A stretch of 64,000 nucleotides of DNA from Siphonodentalium dalli (lineage: Eukaryota; Mollusca; Scaphopoda; Gadilida; Siphonodentaliidae): positions 191,693,794 through 191,757,793 of the forward strand of contig CP136064.1 of NCBI GenBank assembly GCA_032622095.1, in the 5' to 3' direction. A program made the translations under genes and the position numbers. Numbering within the stretch: position 1 is the stretch's first letter; every line of letters begins with the position of its first letter. Below the pieces are notes generated by a model. It was not told the origin of the DNA. It saw nothing but the letters and a program-made list of their open reading frames with translations, and ran no database searches. Shown piece after piece: positions 42,083 to 55,324 of the stretch.

Positions 42083-45000
42083 CTAGAAAGCAATAGCAGG
42101 TTTCACTTTCAGATCGGGACTGTAGAATGGTGGGGCAAAAATCGGTAGATGGTCAAACAGTCCACTGTGATTATGGCGGAGATATGAATCTTTGTAATCC
42201 ACAGAGAATGGTTCCAGGCTGCCGTTGGAGTTTTGATTCTGTAGAAAGTCGATACCGGTTGATGTTGGATGCAGGTTTATGTCGAATACACGTGTTGGCA
42301 TCTCGGATGGTGATATGACTTCATTCGAGGCAGCCTGCATGTTGGTCGACGCGCTCTTTGATGACAGGTTTAGCGGATCGCAGATGAAGGGCTGGTTGTG
42401 GGTTGGCGAACACCCTCGGAAGTTGAAAACCGTTGGCTTAAAGTCAAACGAATTTGTATTGTCCGCTGCTGTCGAAGTGCCTTGAGTTGATGCTAATGAA
42501 GATATCGATGGAATGCCGAACCCAGCCACAAGTTGTTCATACAGTTGGTTCTGAGGTGGTGTGGAAACTTCTGGCGTTCTGCTTTGGCTACGATGTGACA
42601 CGGTTGTTGATGGAGCGATTGTTAATTCGGTGATAGGCGACAGTCTTTCAGATGCACTGTTGTAGTTGTAGCTGGTGTAGGGCAATGGGTCAGTAGACGG
42701 TGATACGTTACGAGGAGATGGTGTGTGTGCCGCATATTCACTAGCGTATGTTTCAACCGACGAAGGCGAGTGGTTGCTGGGAAAATCGCTCAAATCTGGG
42801 GAGCAGACAGCACCATCGGCACGAGACTCTGTTGTGAAGCTGTGGGTGTGGTCAGTGACGTATCTTGGGCACATCTCGTCTTGATCTTTCAGAATGTGCA
42901 ATTCTGGTGATGAGATCTGTGGTTCGATCCGCTGACGCTTTGCCTCCGGATAAACTCCTGCAAATAGAATTGGTATTATGACATGTGTGTCTGTTAGATT
43001 TACATGTACTTTTGTGATGTACAATGCAACAACTGAGAAAGCTAAGAAACATTACTGTCGCTTTCATAAATATCAAAACATATTGCTCTCTTTATAACAG
43101 ACAAAACCTTCGTAATCGTTTCTATGTTGTTCCATTTGTTCAAGGTGAAAGCGAATTGATACCATCTATATGCTGGAATCAGTTCTTTGATATTGGAAGC
43201 TCTGGGTATGTTGTGTATGTTACGTGATAAATGGTGGCTTCATAAATGAGATTCAAGTTGAGAGCGACTAATGCATGAGGACAACTGGTACTCCCTGGTA
43301 TGTTTAGATTATATCTTCGAATGTATGTAGTATTTACATGTAAGTATGTGTTATATTGTTATAGGGGTATTGTACACTAAATTCGGTCATTTGTGGGACC
43401 ATCTCCGTTTATATTCAACATGGTAAAGCAAGAAATGAATGAACGTGAGCCATAATGTATTGGATTAGTGCAAAATAGACTCCTGTGGTCTATGAACGAT
43501 GCAAACAACATTGTAATTGTAATGAAAATGAGTTTATGACGTTCATTTGTTGCATATAATCTGTTGAGTATAAAGGGAGATGGTGCTTCATGACGCCTGG
43601 TCTTTGTCAGCGCGAGTACTGGACGGCCTGACGATGTTGCGAATCCATATAATTAGAAAACAACTCACCTGGAAGGAACTGGTTTTCTGCGTCATTAAGT
43701 GATGGTCGCTTTCCTCCGAAGCATGTCCTGCGAAGAAAAGAAAAAACAATGTCAATGAATATGTGCCCGATCTGGTGGACTAATATATCCTGCGTCCATT
43801 TGTTTTATATAAATCTCCCACAAATTAACTTACTTCATATGCATAATATTATACTGCAAGGTTTGTCATACAATAATACAATGAACCACTCACTCGTCGT
43901 TTTCAAACTTACTCAACCCATCCAAATAGGAACACATAACCTCATATTTGTTTATATTAATTTACGAAAATACATACGAGACTTTCTATTACAGTAAAAC
44001 CTCTACAAGCCGAACACCCTTTAGACCGGCCCTTCTGTTCGGTTTAGAGAGGTGTTCCGTTTATAGAAAATCGCACTAAGATCGGAATGTATTGACGTCG
44101 TTACTAAGAGTTGTCGAAGCAAAACGAACTCATTATTGAATTTAACTTGAATAAAGTACCGAATAAAATATAAATAACATAGATAAATAATAAGAATTAA
44201 AACATGGTATATTAATAAGACATAATACATGTACCGGTATACAGATAAGACTGTAAACGATAAATTTTACGGTGATTCGAAAATTTCGCTGAAAATATTA
44301 ATGTAGCGCATGTATTGTAGTTTCATACTGTTGAATAAGCGTGTTCGGATTTCGGAGCTAAACATTAATGTATTTGTTCACTTATGGACTAGAAAAACCA
44401 TCCGATGTTCAGAAATGAGAGTTACTGGATTATAGAGTTAATTTTAAATGAGAATGCATTTGGGTGAATTCGGGACCAGACAAATTGTTCGGTATGGAGA
44501 GGGTTTGGGTTTATAGAGGGTCCGGTTTGGAGCGGTTTTACTGTACAGAGTGAATAGAAGTAATTTGGTAAATAATACCCACTATATCTTCTCCCATGTT
44601 CCGAATTTTAGAGTTAATTCAGACTTACCTTCTGTTATCCCTGAAGCCCCTTGCGAACGGATTATTGTCAACCTTCAACTTGGTACACTGCAAATAATAG
44701 ATAGCACAATGAACACAAATCTGGTTAAGCAAAGTACATAAAAAATCCAATATTTTCGGAGATATTGAATCTCGGCTCGCAATTTACTTCTAATAAAGAT
44801 ATCTTTTAGATAAACAAATGTTATTACTCAGAGCTAGTCTTTAATCTTTATTTGTGGAAGACTTTCAATTCAACTTTAAAGTGTCATTGTGTTTTACCAC
44901 CAAATATAAAATCTTCATAAGAAACTAGTGTTATAACAGGTCAGTAGGTGATCATGTCCATGTGTTAAAAGGAATATGATTAAAGTTGAGTTCTTACCTC

Positions 45001-47310
45001 TTCACTTTGATAGGCAGTAACCGCTATGAACTTTGTCTCGTCGAAGCTAGATGTCTTGAACTTTCCCCAGTTGAGTAAACTTATGTCGTTGGCTCTGACG
45101 ATGTGGACGCGCAGTTGGTATTTCTGCATCGTGTTCAGGATGATCTGTGGACAGAGAAACACAATAGTTAGGATATGATGGCATGCATAGGGGAAATAAT
45201 ACATGGTTCATACTATTACGGACAACGGTATATGTCTAACAACTTATGGAGACACACGTGTTAATTAGTATGTATACCAACATCAAGATATCAATGCAAC
45301 TACACTTGATATATCTTTGAAGGTGCTATTTGCAATGTTTAATGACAATGTAACACATATTGACTGCAGCATATATCTACAAGTGCATTTCACAATATTG
45401 TGATGATCAGCTTTTGAAAATAAGATACATATAAAGCCGTAAATAAAAAACATGACTGGATGTACGATAACATCTAATTGAGATGCATCGGTCACACATG
45501 TACATGCACAGCGGCTATGAATCGAGATATAAGTGTCACATATGCCAATTAAATTATCTTACATGTCCGTTTCTGTCGTTTGGGTTGTTGGTTATCTTCA
45601 TCTTGTTGAATGAAATGGGCTTCTTCATCCAGAATGACCCCGGAGCCGGGGAGTCCGGATGAACGTACATTCTGGCGGATGTATGTGGCTCGCCCTTCCC
45701 GGTCACAGTCCAGTTGGTATTCTGGTATTTATATCTGCAGTTGTCGGCTGGGATGACGTCAGCTAAGACGACATATTTGGCCTTTTGTGATAGCTTCTGA
45801 CAGCTCACTTTCACGAACGGGAACATTCGTCTGAAAAATAAAACACAAATTATCAGTACAGTCCAAGCCGATGATTTCGTTCTAAAAAGGGCGGAATTAT
45901 ACAGTGTATATATATCGATAAACCGACGGCAATACTTATATATTGATTACTGACCTCCAAGTATTAAAGGCATTGATAAAAGGTAATGACAACACGACCA
46001 TGACATCTGATCTTGATCTAATATATACAGAGATGTTCTACAGACTATATATAGAATATCTATAAATTTATCTAAGAAGTCAGTTGTTCACATGGCTATA
46101 TGGTATACAGTATTTCGCACTCACACACACGCACATGGTCTTTATTAGATGGTAAAATATTGGAATTTCTACGAAATCAGACACAAATTCGTTTAATCAA
46201 AAACACGCATAACTGATACAATAATTTAGTGCTGAAAAGTAACATTACAAAACAAATACGAACCTTCCCGGTTTGGTCACAATCATCTCTGTACCTATCG
46301 TGTTGAATCTATCCCACAGATCCTTGTTGTCCAATGTGATTGTCACGTGGTCATCTTCTGATGATGATGCGGTCGCGGGAGAACTAACTGGAGGAATCTC
46401 CGTCTTAATATGCGGCATCTGTCGGTGACTAACTGTGTTCTTGATATCTTAAATTGAAACATAATGTCATAAAGTTTTAACAAATAACAGTGTTTTATTT
46501 GGAAGAGATAAGATAGATTACATGTATGGTTTCAAACACGTTTTTTTTTAAATATGTCCGTTATTTCGTTAAAAGACGAATTCTCATATCTCCGTTGTTT
46601 AGTCAATTATATATTTTTTTCAAATATCTTCAAATGTCTTCAAACGTTTTATCGGTGTATCATACCTCGATGGCCATTCCAGCTGAGGATCCTACGTGTG
46701 TTATCGAGAGAATCTGCCCGGGCAATGTTCGTATATATACGTGGGATCCTCTCAGCATTTCCTGCTATTAATTTGCATGAAAGCATGCGTTGCTAAGAAC
46801 AGTTTTTGGCGTTAAACTGTGATAAACGTAAAGCTATCAACATGTTCACGGTTAATTTTAAATATAGCATTTTAAATAGATTGGTATTATACACGTATAT
46901 ACTGTCGTTATGTTCTGGAATTATCTGCCGATAGAAATCGATCGCATCAAAAACAAAATCCGTATGTATCGTGAAACATCTTTGTATGGCGTGTTACAAC
47001 TATTTTCAATATATATTTTGTAGTATTTCCTCGTGTATAATATTACATTAAATTAGTTCGTTCCAGCTAAAAGTCTAACGTGGTTTTAGTTAACACATTC
47101 ACCACAGAACATAATTATACTCTTTTGATGAAGACTTACCATAGACGGGTGCATGTGTTGGCATGGCAACAGGATACATCTGCATGTTGGCCATATGGAA
47201 GCTGGACGGAGAGAGGTTCGTTGGCAATGTATATCCTTGTGAACCGTGGTATGGAACTGTCTGCGTACCGTACCCATACATTGTGTCGTTGAACATATTT
47301 ATGCTGCAAT
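42083..47310 (-). CDS. T-box transcription factor, copy C (seven coding-region exons, intact)
   Basis: Paralogue of copy B with the same exon plan: 47310-47140 (ATG at 47296), 46432-46264, 45830-45563, 45144-44998, 44687-44629, 43727-43669 and 42957-42083, all GT/AG, predicted 577 aa. The T-box has [67 protein letters not shown] and NNPFAKGFRDNRR. Exon 7 gives a Ser/Thr/Pro-rich tail with [14 protein letters not shown] and ends [13 protein letters not shown]...IAF. The Tbx2/3-like HIVRAND and Tbx6-like HPDSPAPG strings leave the subfamily open. Likely a developmental regulator that binds T-site DNA. Introns differ from B by MITE insertions. Promoter block at 47615-47790. Confidence 0.92.
43362..43580 (+). 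repeat. Short interspersed repeat (MITE/SINE-like), copy 1
   Basis: In the intron between exons 7 and 6 of T-box C. Its reverse complement is at 48285-48515 (shared TGTACACTAAATTCGGTCAT, CATTACAAT and TTGTTGAATATAAAC-like pieces). Absent from copy B, so inserted after the B/C split. Confidence 0.6.
43992..44543. mobile_element. Pogo/Tigger-like MITE, 552 bp
   Basis: Ends CAGTAAAACCTCTACAAG...CGGTTTTACTG with TA on both sides (43990-43991, 44544-44545). The TA target site and CAGT(A)AAACC terminus are typical of pogo-group Tc1/mariner elements, with sub-terminal repeats of GTTCGG/AGAGGG. No transposase ORF. It lies in the intron between exons 6 and 5 of T-box C. Confidence 0.75.
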
Positions 47311-47614
47311 CTGGAAGTAAATCATGGATACGTTAACAAATTTATCGCGAAAATGATTTATTACAAAACTAAGCTTGGCATTTAGTTGAAAAGTTGAAAT
47401 TAATGTCAGAGTAGGACTTTCATGTGTAATGTTTTACTACTGTATGCAATTCAAATGTGCACTGCTGAATTTGCTATCACAATTTTGCATGAGAACCAAC
47501 CATTACTTCAGTTCAGGGTTACCAGTGGTGAGTAACAGTTCGTTCGTTACAGTTTTCGTGCATGGTTTTAAAAACTCATATTGTCTGGTTCACAAACTGA
47601 AGTCTATTTAGGAG

Positions 47615-47790
47615 TTACCTGATATAACGCTATATTAAATCCTGAACGAGATATTACTCAGGTTATCAGTTGAGAGAATGAAATGCTCTGCCACGACGAA
47701 CACTCCTATTTAACGAAACAGACCAGCTTTATGCTTATAATTAGTCAGGGTTGAGTATGCCTCATCTCGACGTGCGAATGTTGTTTCTGT
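47615..47790 (-). promoter_or_regulatory. Conserved T-box promoter / 5' UTR exon block, copy C
   Basis: TATA-like TTAAATAG on the minus strand (47706-47713) and a CAG|GTAACTCC donor near 47620, as in copies A and B. About 130 bp are almost unchanged between C and A, in contrast with the flanking sequence. Confidence 0.5.
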
Positions 47791-48284
47791 GTTGTCTGAT
47801 GTTCTTTGAAGGGACTGATGTTTGGTTGATCGCAATACATTTTGAGCACTGTTTGTCTAACGCGACCCATGGATCCCTTGTTATCACTGCATGTATGTTG
47901 TTACATGTTTCTGATTACTCATCAGCTGAACAGTGATGAACTCAAACCAACTCCAAATTGATCTGACTTCGATATATTTTATTTCAGACTTTTGCCTCCT
48001 TTCATTGTTCATTTGATATGAATTAGTTTAAACGGAAATGGCTCCTTCAAACTTCCAAATGTTGTCTATGTAATTTGGAAGGAGATACAATATATGTTTA
48101 TAAATACACGAAATATTTATATACGGACTTCATATGCTCAGAAAAAACTTGCCAATGTCAGAGAAACGTTTTCGCACAGAAGTGAAATAAACTCTCTTTA
48201 TTTCTACTATATCAGCAATATACTAACAGTGAACGCTCTTTATTGTTCCATGCCGAAGAAACTTCCAAGCTTTCTGAATTCGAT

Positions 48285-48515
48285 CCCTTGAATTATTCCC
48301 TAAGTATTAGACGTAATATTTGTCGTCATAAATTCATTTTCATTACAATTATCATGTTGTTGGCATCATAGAGCACATAGAGTATATTTTCACGAATCCG
48401 TGGCTCAAATTCATTCATTTATTGCATATATTCTGTTGAGTATCAGCAGAGAGGGTCCCATAAATGGCCGGATTTAGTGTACAGTACACCTTTAAGCGCT
48501 AGATTATCTTCTAGC
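48285..48515 (-). repeat. Short interspersed repeat (MITE/SINE-like), copy 2
   Basis: Reverse-complement relative of 43362-43580, ending GGCCGGATTTAGTGTACAGT. It interrupts homology with the A/B flank, which shows that it is an insertion. Confidence 0.6.
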
Positions 48516-49039
48516 GTCAACGTAAGTATAGTAGTTATTAGTCGTTTTTTCTTCTCATTTGTAGGCGAGGAAACTAGACTATTATTTCGTAACTCTTCTC
48601 AGAACATATAAAATCGACTGAGTTATTAAACCATCACTATTGCGTGACATATATGGTAGTTCGCGTTATGACGAAGTTATGTTTAAATATATTTAAATTA
48701 AGATTGCTGTGTTTTTAATACTCGGCGATTTGCTAATGGAATTTTACAAACCGTTTTACATACCTTTAATTTTAGAAATATTTATGGATTAGCTGCTTGG
48801 ATAAATATCAATTGCATATGATTCTGTAATAGCTATATGGTATTATTTATACCGTTATGTCATTCAAGGCTTCGTACTCGATTGTCATCGGCAATGAGTA
48901 TATTTTTTCTAAAACTCGATATATACACAAACACTGGTTGCAGCGAGAATTTTCGCGTAATCACAAGCATTACTACCAAACAAACACAACCATGTGTGAT
49001 AGAGGCGATATTCTACGAGTAATCACCGCATTACCACTA

Positions 49040-52000
49040 TAGTGTGGTCGTCAGAGGGTTCGACCCGGAAGAAATTGGTATACAAGCGATTTTGGTATCA
49101 TTAGAAGCGGGAGAATCTCCAGTATAACATATCCAAAATCCGCTAAAATCCGCTTTGGGCAAAATTCACAATCCAATATGGCGTCCAATATGGCCGACAC
49201 ACACTCTGAAACCCATAGTATGGCCGTTATGCGCAAATTGGCACTGCATTATGCAGGATTTAAGGGCGAGTATACACCATGACTTGAACTCCACATTCCA
49301 AGGTATAATTTGGGCCGTAAATACGTTCCAGAAATGAAGATGGCTACCAAAATGGCCGCCAAAACTGATAAACATACAGCTCGACTTAAATTCAAGCAAA
49401 ACCAACATTGTGTTATTTTGAATCGCTGGAAGAAGGTAGTATAACCAAACAAGATAGAGGAACTTCTCCACCAATGTATTATCTTTCATTCTAAACTTTG
49501 TATGGTACCATATTAAGTGACTTCTGCAAACAGAGCTGAACACCGGAGTGGTATGATTTGAAAGGTAATCGATACGGATGGCATCCAATCAACTAACACA
49601 AAGCATCCGGTTTTGAAGTTTGATTCCGACCCAAAGAGTAACCTAGAGCACCAATAATGAAATTAACATGTTACTCAGCCAAAGGCTCAACATCAACTTC
49701 ATCATCTCCGACAATAATAGCTTCTGAATTTCTGCAGCCTTCACCATGACAGTCACCACAGGCTACAACACATTTGAGTCCATTTTTTCTACAGGAACAC
49801 AAATTAGCACCGCACGGATTTCTACTAGCCAGCTTGCATTTGCAGCGTACGAATTTTAATAGTGTTTCTGGTGCAGGAGCCAGGTCGGTCATAATGGGAA
49901 CTAAATGAGAATCCTGAATTTGCCATCCCCAATCAGTTGGGTCCATAGTAGTGTTCCCCAGGGTTTTCCAGATAACCACTTGCAAATGCACACGTAAGCT
50001 ATGGAAATAAGCCGCTCGTTCTGTTGGTGGTAATTTCTGTGGATCTAAGGAGCCTCTTGTCGAGGATACCATTTCCATAAATTTTGTGTACCGCAAACCA
50101 TTGAGGGTGTCACTCTGCTTTCCAGCATATAACGTCTTGAACAGTTTGACTCCAGCCTCGCCAACTTTATTTTTGTCAGCAGTGGTATCGTTCATAATGG
50201 ATGATATCCGCTGTATTTCGGGGGACTCGATCTTTTTTAAGATGCCGGTTTTGCCCTGGCCATATGTAGCAGATGTTGTACCACACCCGGCCCAGGCATG
50301 GATAAAGAGAATATGCGCCGTTTTTACTTTGCCGGCCTTCTGCACAAGATCTCGTATTTTCCATTTGGCTCTGCCACCCTTGACTGTCTTTCGTGCTTCT
50401 GAAACAAAATAAACATCTGCCATGTCTTCAACCCAATGGTACAAGAGAAGAATTAGCAGATCCGTATCATCTGCAGCCATAATAACATCGGTCCCTCGAG
50501 ATGCAAACTCAAGGGCGGACGACACTATCATCGTATCTGCATCACCACTGCTGTTGCGTACCATTTGTCCATCAGCTATCAGCAATCGCCCCAACAGTTT
50601 GATAAACTGAGTTTTGTTTTTCTCATTTGATAAATATGCCTCCTGATTATAATGTGCCTCCACATTCTCAGATAAACGAATATCGGCACAACACTTTCCG
50701 ATTCGTCTACTGTGCTCGTGGTCCTTGGTGGCCGGACCAATTTCATAACCATCGAAAACAACGCAAGCATTTGCGTACTTGGATCGAACATAGCTGACGT
50801 ATTGGTTAGCAATTTCAATGTAAGTGGATTTTTTTGCCCACTTGACACGATGCAACAGAGCCCCACCGTCAACAACATGCATAGCGACAGATGGGAGGTT
50901 TGTCTGCTCAGAATAATCAGTGAGAGCCTTAGCCAAATGCGTTTTAGTTGGCTTTCTCATTAAATTGTCCTTAAACAGTGATGTGGGTGCTGAAGTTAGT
51001 TCATATTTAAAATATGTTGCCATATTCTCCTCTCGCTGTGCAATAGCAATCAACCGTGAGAAGAGAATTGTCGGGTTAATGTGCACCTTTTTATTATCTA
51101 TCTTAACTCCCGGCTGCAGACTGTCCAGTGCTTTGACATGTTCGCTCCTTTTTATGGACGCTACAGCAACACTCAATCCATCTATCTTTTCTTGTATTCC
51201 CATACCCACTATTTCTGTCTGATCGCAGTTCACACCGTCACCATCTGCAGCCGTGAGGCCAGACGATAGGGAACGCAACTTGGTTTCGTTCATATCGAAT
51301 GGCTCATGGTCAGCGAACCACTGCTCGAGCTTCAACAGATCGTTGTAATCTCGAATTCTTCTTGAGGTACCCAGTTCAATATGCTGCTCGCTAGTATTGT
51401 GTTTGGCGCATGTCAAGGTTGTCATCGATTCGTGTATTTCAGCACACTTGTGCATACTGAATACCCACTGCTGGCGGACAGAATCTGTCATACCCCTCCC
51501 CCTTGTCAGACCACCTCTACTCTTAATCGACCTCATTAGGACCTGTTCTATGATCAAATCAGTCGACAGACCTGTCCAAAACCTGCTACTTCTACGAACA
51601 GTGTGGAAACCATGCTCTGCAAATGACTTATACAACACTGGATGAGTCAACGGTAGCTCAATCATCAGCTGGAGATAGAGGCGGCAGCTTTTCGCATAAT
51701 GTATGTGTCCTGTGGCAGCAAAGAGATTTAACATCTTTCCTGTCGTGAGGAGATGTAAGTGCCAATCTCCTGTCCTCTCAGCTCGTATGAAATCTTTTAA
51801 AGTTTGTACATAAATAACATACTGCAGCCATAGTCTTGCCGTTGGTGATTTCTCTGCAAGCAATGTTTTGTACTCAGCCAAACACTGTTCGAGCTTGATA
51901 AATTCGTCTGGAAGAGCATCACCTGGAAATTGTATGTTTCTTTCTTCAACATCATCAAACAATGTTCTAAGTGTCTCAGTTTCCACTGTGCTTAGTCCAG

Positions 52001-55000
52001 GTAATTGCTCATTCGTAGTCGGACAATGTTCACATGCTTCATTTTCTGGGGAAGATATGTAATCTTCGTCCTTGCGTTGTGTCGACGTATGCGGCTGGTC
52101 AGATTCTGGTTGGTCTGTGTCAATAATTGTAAAATGAGACGATGGTACCACTTCTCTTACTAACTTGTTGACCAGGGCCGCTTCTACTAGGAAATGACCA
52201 CGTAAAGCTCTTGAGATTGCTTTACCAGAGACCATTTGCTGAACTGCATTTGGGCCATAGACCCTTTCTAATGCCTCTTCCAGCCCAGAGCTTTTCATCA
52301 TTGCACCAATGTTTCCCAAAAAGCTCATCATGACGTGAAAGCCACCGAGTCTACAGACTACATTCATAGACCGCGAAGTGATTATTCCAACCGCCTTGAG
52401 CCACAGGGGCTGATCAAATGTCAAGCAAGGGGTCGAGATATTTAATTTGTTGGCCTGACTCTGGATGAAAACCAATGTCGAATAGATACAGTCTTCATCC
52501 GATGGATTCAAATCAATTATCGGCAAAAACACAACTTCCGATTTCTTGGAAGGACCACTGCCAGAATCAGCGAATATATGCTGCATATAACCTGTCCAAT
52601 TGGGTCGAGGTTTAATCGCGTTTCTGAATAGCCACCCAGAATGCCAGAGCAAATCTGAATTCATATCGGGCGGCAATGTATGGGGGAACTGTAATTGAAT
52701 AAGAGGTTTGTATGCAATTGTCGATAGACCCTTCTCTGGACAGCTGGTATACCGATGAATAGGTATCCCTTTGTCTTTGACTATGTTATCAACATTAGCA
52801 CGTTTTTGTCTAATGACTACTTGTGGCTCCGGTCGGAGTGGCGTATCGTCTGTTGGGGTGCACACGGCAATTATTCCCATCCCATGAAATGTCCCATGAC
52901 CATCTAGAGTAGCAACATTATGGTCAACATTATCTGCGACCCACTGCGTGAAGGAGCCAGGGAAATATTCATTTGGAAGACTTTCATGATCTTGGGTCTG
53001 AATTACTGACTGTTTGTACCTTTCAACTTCGTCATATGTGATCGAAAAGCCTAACCGAGATAGTTCTGTCACAAGCCATTTATATCCAAACATATGATCA
53101 AGTTCAACGCCAAGGCCAAATAGAGTTGGTGCCAGCACTGATTTTGGTCTTGCGGATTGAATTATAGAATGTGCAATACTGATCTGCTTCAATTCCGAAG
53201 GGATCAGGACTTCCAGCAGACATAACACATGTGATGGTATCCAGCCTTTCCTCGTTCAATGTTGGTTATGTCCTCGCTTGTAGGGTATGAATTAGTAGTA
53301 TACGTCATCTCCCTCAGTTGCGCTCGAATAATCTTAGCTGCTGTCATAATTATTCTCTTGTGTTCTTCTTCAATGTCAGTTTTCTTATCGGTGTACCACT
53401 TCTCGTTGATAATAAAGCTAGCCATGTTTCTGAAGCAAATCACGTTGCTCCTACCCTGGACTTCGGCAAAGAATATGTATGACCCATAGTGATCCTGCAG
53501 TTTTTCTTTCAACCATTTTTGTGTATAAACTTCCGACCCCTCAGCGAATTCTACCATCTTATCATGAAGTTCAGAGAGCGTATACAGCTCCGCACCAGCT
53601 TCCGACTCAATCCATACACATACCTTTTGAAACAGTTTTTGCCTTGAATTGTCTGTTTTTCTGCCGATCTGTTTAAGTTCAGATGGATTCGGGCTTATCT
53701 CCTTATTCAACTTAAAACGGGACAAACACATTCTATGGTAGACAGCTTCAGCTGAAACCAGATCGATACAACCATTAAGCCTTTTCTGGACCTCAAAACT
53801 TATCGAATCCCCCCTTTCTGCACAACAATCTAATAGACTCTCACGCATTGGGAGTGTTGAACATCGATGCACTTGTGTTCTGTCAGTATGTTTGGGGTCA
53901 AACGGGGCTGCTTTCCCACAAAACAGACAGTCCTCTTTGTAATTGAAATCTGGCAGACTTGACCGGAGCCTCTTTGTAGATGACAGATCAACAGAATCTG
54001 AGCTCTCACACAAACCTCTCTTGCTGTCTGTGAAATTCCGACGGCAAATTTGGTGTACCAAAACTTTCCCTATGGGTGTTGTATTGAGTCGACGATTTAG
54101 ATATCGGACCAGCTCCAGCCTACCCCGTTTCTCGGCGAAATAAATGAGAGTCAGTATGCCTTTCCTAGAAACATTGACTGCCGGGTCATCATCAAAACCA
54201 AGCTTACAGTCGATACAGTGATCTTCAGAAATATAACTAATATCCGATGATGCTTTCTCGTCTGCCATAGCTACTAATAATACGATGTGATAAATTCAAT
54301 AATGGAGCATAGAATATCAAAAATATATATTGCAGTATAACGATCTCACTGAGATACCCTCATCAATGAGAATCTTTTATCAAACAGGTCTCAAGCGTGC
54401 GTTGTCACCGTTAGGTTTCAGCAAGAGATCTGAATTCGTAAAACAACTGCTATGTACTACATTCAAATGTTTTCCGTGACAAATTGACTTGCAGAAGCTA
54501 TATATCTGACGCACGTGCTCGCAGAGTCTGAATAATAAAGCGCGTTTCGTGTATAGCGATATCAGAACGCTAAGACAATAAAGAGCGTCTATACAAAGCC
54601 CAAGACAATAAAGAGCGCAACTTGCGCTAAATTATCTGATGAATACGGGGACAACAATCTGTTACGTGCATTTTATGCAGACCATAGTATATGGTATAAG
54701 TAATAGAATATATATTAATATTCAATAATATATATGTCAAAATATCATGAACGATGTGTAGGCCTATCAATATATTTTTATAAACGCTCTTTATTGTCGA
54801 CGCTATACTTTTTCCCGCAGCCAACGTATCACACGATCATGTGTATTACGTATCCCGAATTATTTCCGACTATTAGCTTCCAAGATATGTCTGATTTGGG
54901 CCGTCAATCTGATTATGTTAGCTGAGACGTGAGGCATATCCGATATGAACACAGGAAAGGAGGTCCCTATTTCAACGTGCGATAAAAACAATTGCCCAAA

Positions 55001-55124
55001 GCGGATTTTAGCGGATTTTGGATATATTATACTAGAGATCCTACTGAGTCGAATGACACCAAAATCGCTTGTATACCAATTTATTCTGGGTTGACCCCTT
55101 TTTTTGCGTACCACGACCACACTA
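49040..55124. mobile_element. 6.1-kb DNA transposon with XPG/PIN-like and CXC protein (Academ-like candidate)
   Basis: Imperfect inverted repeats of ~125 bp (49040-49162 and 54992-55124) begin TAGTGTGGTCGT and share AATTGGTATACAAGCGATTT and AATCCGCTTTGGGCAA. They enclose one large minus-strand gene (49671-54268). A TA is found outside both GTGTGG termini, but no longer target duplication is clear, and the right flank is not the continuation of the left flank, so a rearrangement may have followed insertion. The XPG-like nuclease plus Cys-rich C-terminus is the combination described for Academ transposons. I assign it as a candidate only. Confidence 0.75.
49671..54268 (-). CDS. Large transposon protein (~1,530 aa): zinc-binding N-terminus, XPG/PIN-like nuclease, CXC tail; one frameshift
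   Basis: Two long frames, 54268-53204 (ATG, 354 aa) and 53228-49671 (1,185 aa, no ATG at its start), overlap by 25 nt and clearly form one protein with a single frame change near 53205-53230. The N-terminal part has Cys pairs (HCIDCKLGF, DCLFCGKAAPFDPK). Near residue ~1,130 of the whole are VVDGGALLHRV and VVFDGYEIGPATKDHEHSRR, then SGDADTMIVSSALEF and MAADDTDLLILLLYHW, acidic strands like the metal site of XPG/FEN-type nucleases. The C-terminus has RCKCKLASRNPCGANLCSCR and CGDCHGEGC, a tesmin/TSO1-like CXC pattern. Related proteins are abundant in cnidarian and mollusc genomes. Presumed transposase; the mechanism is not known to me. Confidence 0.75.
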
Positions 55125-55324
55125 TTCTTATTCAGAGGAAAGGACTTGATAAAAGCCTTTCAGGCTTGTTGTCTAATCCCCGTTTTTGAACATGTGTTGT
55201 AAATTATGTCAATTTGTTTATATGTGTTAAATGTTCTGTTCGAAAATTAAATATTGTTTACACTAAGGAGAAGATCACTCGATCTTTTCGACCATCCCGG
55301 CGCTTCGCGCCTACCCACTCTCTC
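55125..55324. other. Retroelement 3' end and unknown sequence
   Basis: Contains the shared ending AAATTAAATATTGTTTACAC (about 55230-55250). No gene. Confidence 0.4.

Larger units (their letters stand above)
47311..49039. repeat. 5' flank of T-box copy C, homologous to flanks of A and B
   Basis: Aligns with 219-1730 and 9962-12090, more diverged than A versus B. It includes the promoter block, the AACTCTCTTTATT/AACGCTCTTTATT motif pair (48190, 48232) and an inserted short repeat (48285-48515). Homology stops at 49039, where a transposon begins, and resumes at ~55325. Confidence 0.8.

Noticed and set aside
49050-49075. tRNA-like TTCGACCC box
   Set aside because: It lies in the transposon terminal repeat without A-box, anticodon arm or acceptor pairing.
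53204-53228. Programmed frameshift in the 6.1-kb transposon gene
   Set aside because: No slippery heptamer or pseudoknot is evident in the overlap. A simple indel is the easier explanation.
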